DNA of 64,000 bases from Rotaria sordida (Eukaryota; Rotifera; Eurotatoria; Philodinida; Philodinidae): NCBI GenBank assembly GCA_905250125.1, contig CAJNOL010001329.1, forward strand, positions 1 to 64,000, read 5' to 3'. The notes beneath the pieces are model-generated. The model did not search any database, was not told the DNA's origin, and saw nothing but the letters and a program-made list of their open reading frames with translations. A program made the translations under genes and the position numbers. This document shows, piece after piece, positions 61,601 to 64,000 of the stretch; positions within the stretch are counted from its first letter, which is position 1; the number at the start of each line of letters is the position of its first letter.

Positions 61601-62164
61601 CATTCAGAACATATTATTGAAATGATTAATGATCCACCAATAATATTTATTTCATTAATTGATTGTTTAAGAGAACGTAATGATGTTAATTTATTATTTA
61701 TATTTAATAATGATATACAAGATTCACTTGATTTAATACCAATACGTAATCAAATTTATGAAAATAATTATGATTTTATAAATTATTCAACACCAGAAAT
61801 ATTTATGATACTTTTACATCTTTTACAATCATTACCACAACCATTAATATCATATGAAATACAAGATAAAATGTTTTTAAATACAAAAGAATATTTTTTA
61901 CGACAAGATGATATGACTAAAGCTGTTAGTATTATAGTTGAACGATTAAAAACAAAAGAACGAAATTTATTTTTTCGTTTTCTTATACTTTTAAAAAAAT
62001 GTTGGCCAACAAAAGAACAAATACAAAAATCAAATGAAGAATATGGTAATATATTTAATATTGCTATTGATATTCTAGCGCTTTCAATTTTACATGAACA
62101 TCTTGATAGAAATCAACGACATGCTTTTATTTTAGCTTGTCTTAATGAAGAAAAGAAAAATTAA
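58637..62164 (+). CDS. OCRL/INPP5B-type inositol polyphosphate 5-phosphatase (5-phosphatase, ASH, RhoGAP-like)
   Basis: Removes the 5-phosphate from PI(4,5)P2 and related inositides on endosomal, Golgi and ciliary membranes. Three exons (58637-59009, 59514-59853, 60685-62164) give 730 residues. Catalytic motifs in order: VGTFNVN, VGFQEID (metal-binding Glu), GNKGGVGIRF, NSHFASGDGQ, FWCGDMNYRI, TPSWTDRILY, KFSDHRPVSG. An ASH domain follows (PPQIIFNHIRYLDKPNYSLI, VENGADTFITLDITL). The C-terminal RhoGAP-like domain is IIFISLIDCLRERNDVNLLF to AFILACLNEE. The position of the catalytic Arg finger is replaced by LLFIFNND, so GAP activity is unlikely, as in the vertebrate proteins. Only about 20 residues precede the phosphatase domain, so the N-terminal PH domain of OCRL/INPP5B is missing, or lies on an unrecognised upstream exon. 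Confidence 0.9.
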
Positions 62165-62997
62165 AAATATTAATTTAGTATTTTGTTTTTTTTTTCTTCA
62201 AAAATTTATATCTTGTAATGTTCTCGCTTTTTTTTTTCTTCTTTGTTTATTTTATTCACGTCAACAGTATATGTGTCATAGTGTTGTTTTCTTTTAATAA
62301 CATAAAAGAATTATATCAATAATTATTTAAAGAATCTGATATGAATTCGATTAATCAATCAAATAATCTAGTCTGAAATATTTATATTGGTTTAAAACTT
62401 TTTATAGTATTCTTCTTGGATCAATCCTTATTTTTTACATTGAATGGTGTTTAGTCAGCAGTCAAAATGTTAATAAATGCTGAATAATTGCTACTATTGA
62501 ACTTTAGTTTGATCGTCAGAAAGCCTAAATGAAATATATTGAAAAGCAAAAATTATTGAATAGTTCATCTATTAAGATTCATTTTTGACATCATACTAAC
62601 ATTGTAACAGAAATTAAAGGAAAAGAAAAGTTTCAAAATATCATTTATTCACTTCTATGGTGAAAATCGACGATTTTATCGTGGTTTATTAGTCCAATCA
62701 TTTGCGAGATGATATTTGCCGATTTCTATTGAAAATCACGATTCATCAATGATGTTTTATAATTCATAATTTAATATTCTACTCAAACGTTCTCCAACAA
62801 TTGTATTGACTAACGACTATCATTAGTTTGACATGTAATAAATCTCATGCACATGTTAATAATGATAATGCAGTTTTCTAACCTATACTGAAGAAATAAA
62901 ATAGAATATTACATGATATTAGTCAAATGCAATGCTTACCAACTACATACCGTATCAAGAAAGCTTGTCGAAGAATACATTAACGAGGGAATATTCC

Positions 62998-63283
62998 AAA
63001 GTGATCCGTTCTGTTTTGATTCATGCATATCTCATTCGAGAAAGTATGTTGATATAAGAAAAAGCCTAAAAGAATTCGTGCCTATGACCTACTGGTGAAG
63101 AGTTATGGCCATTTTACTGAAAATTTGGTTTTTCCAAAATGCCTGGCTCACAGTAAAAATTTCGGTAAAATGGCCATAATTCTTCATCAGTAGGCCATGG
63201 CACGAATCCTTTTAAGCTTTTTCTTATCTCGATATACTCTATCGAATGAAGTATGAATGAATGAAAACAAAGCGGATCACTTG
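62998..63283. mobile_element. 285-bp palindromic element
   Basis: Arms of about 125 bp (62998-63121 and 63153-63283) share AAGTGATCCG ends and inner words such as AATTCGTGCC...ATGGCCATTTTAC in inverted order. The spacer is about 30 bp. The reading at 62913-63098 lies in the arm and is not a gene. Confidence 0.8.
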
Positions 63284-63629
63284 AGAATGTTTTTTCTTAA
63301 GAGAAAATTTAAATAGAATTTTAAATATAAGTTTTCGTTGATCATCACGAACTTGATGTTGCATCTTTTTGAAAATACTTTGAGTTTTATTGATCCATAG
63401 AGATTTTAAAAAGTGCTTTCATTTCTTTTTCGTTGAAGGCAAAAAAAGAATGCCTTACATGTAACATCATACCGTATGATTTGGAAAAGCATTTGCAGCA
63501 GAACTATGAGCTTGGTCTGCTGTTTGATAGATCATCAGACTAGTACAAAATCGTTGATCTGTGTGAATGTAGGTTTTCAATTATCCATTTCATTATGTAC
63601 CAGAGACCGTCACAGGACATTTTTTTTGT

Positions 63630-63682
63630 GCCCTGTTCTGCCCTTTGCCCTGTTATGCCTTGCTCTGCCCTGCCCTGAGGGC
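63630..63682 (+). repeat. Short degenerate tandem repeat (TGCCCTGT-like)
   Basis: About six imperfect TGCCCTG/TGCCTTG units in a row, more GC-rich than the surrounding sequence. Confidence 0.6.
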
Positions 63683-64000
63683 CTTTAAATTGAATCTCAA
63701 CTATAGGATGAATTTATGACATGATGAATAAATCTAATGGGTTTTGTGTTCATTTTATATACCTTGTTTAAGTCATTTCAATAGAATATTATCCATGCGT
63801 AGAAACAATCAAAAGTTCGTTTAAATTCTATGAAAACGATACTGTTTTTATATAATTAGAATTCTGCTGAGATGCTATGTTAGTCTTTTTAAATTGTCAA
63901 GATTATTTTAAAAATTTCTCTAGTCGATTAAGATTGAATAACTAATTTAAAAAAATAAAAATTGATAAATATTTTTGATTAATGAGAAAAAATTTTGAAA

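Larger units (their letters stand above)
62165..64000. other. Non-coding interval at the right edge
   Basis: Contains the 3' UTR of the phosphatase gene, the palindromic element and a short GCCCTG-rich repeat. No supported gene. Confidence 0.55.

Noticed and set aside
1-64000. CRISPR arrays, rRNA genes, intact tRNAs, prophage or operon structure
   Set aside because: None seen. Introns and animal gene families throughout show eukaryotic nuclear DNA; the inverted repeats are not regularly spaced direct repeats.

Overview
The window is nuclear DNA from a small, AT-rich, intron-dense animal genome, most likely a bdelloid rotifer (Rotaria, Adineta or a relative). Four things point there. Introns are mostly 45-70 bases with GT-AG ends and T-rich acceptors. 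Two intronless genes carry an arginine-type ADP-ribosyltransferase domain followed by kinesin-light-chain type TPRs, an architecture very common in bdelloids. Degenerate tracts resemble the bdelloid telomeric repeat TGTGGG. Short non-autonomous DNA transposons are abundant. Genus and species cannot be decided from the sequence.

Layout. 1-1664 (+): 3' end of a transmembrane adenylyl cyclase. 2583-8169 (-): KATNIP (katanin-interacting protein, three DUF4457 units). 9161-13547 (+): PARP2-like polymerase with two N-terminal WWE domains. 14973-17240 (-): ART-TPR protein 1, with a 416-base assembly gap inside its TPR array. 20060-21114 (-): three-exon secreted protein of unknown function. 21115-25862: gene-poor, with a dispersed repeat family and minisatellites. 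25863-35355 (+): MYCBPAP, whose introns hold at least four long palindromic elements. 39046-41179 (-): RNF220-type E3 ubiquitin ligase. 41180-49148: gene-poor, with fold-back elements including a TTAA-flanked piggyBac-like one. 49149-51305 (+): ART-TPR protein 2. 51306-54261: palindromes and a hAT transposase remnant. 54262-58399 (+): cyclin L with an RS domain and a hAT-type MITE in one intron. 58637-62164 (+): OCRL/INPP5B-type inositol polyphosphate 5-phosphatase. 62165-64000: non-coding with one more palindrome.

How the genes relate. These are unrelated housekeeping, signalling and ciliary genes, with no operon logic. KATNIP and MYCBPAP are cilium-linked families, and OCRL also acts in ciliary and endosomal trafficking. 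Three genes encode ADP-ribosyltransferases (one PARP, two ART-TPR). The PARP and ART-TPR 1 are convergent neighbours, and ART-TPR 1 lies between telomere-like inverted tracts.

The most notable material is the ART-TPR family with its shared, unassigned N-terminal alpha/beta domain, the double-WWE PARP, and the dense set of long inverted repeats. Several of these can be assigned to superfamilies from their target-site duplications and termini: hAT with an 8-bp duplication, piggyBac-like with TTAA, mariner-like with TA.
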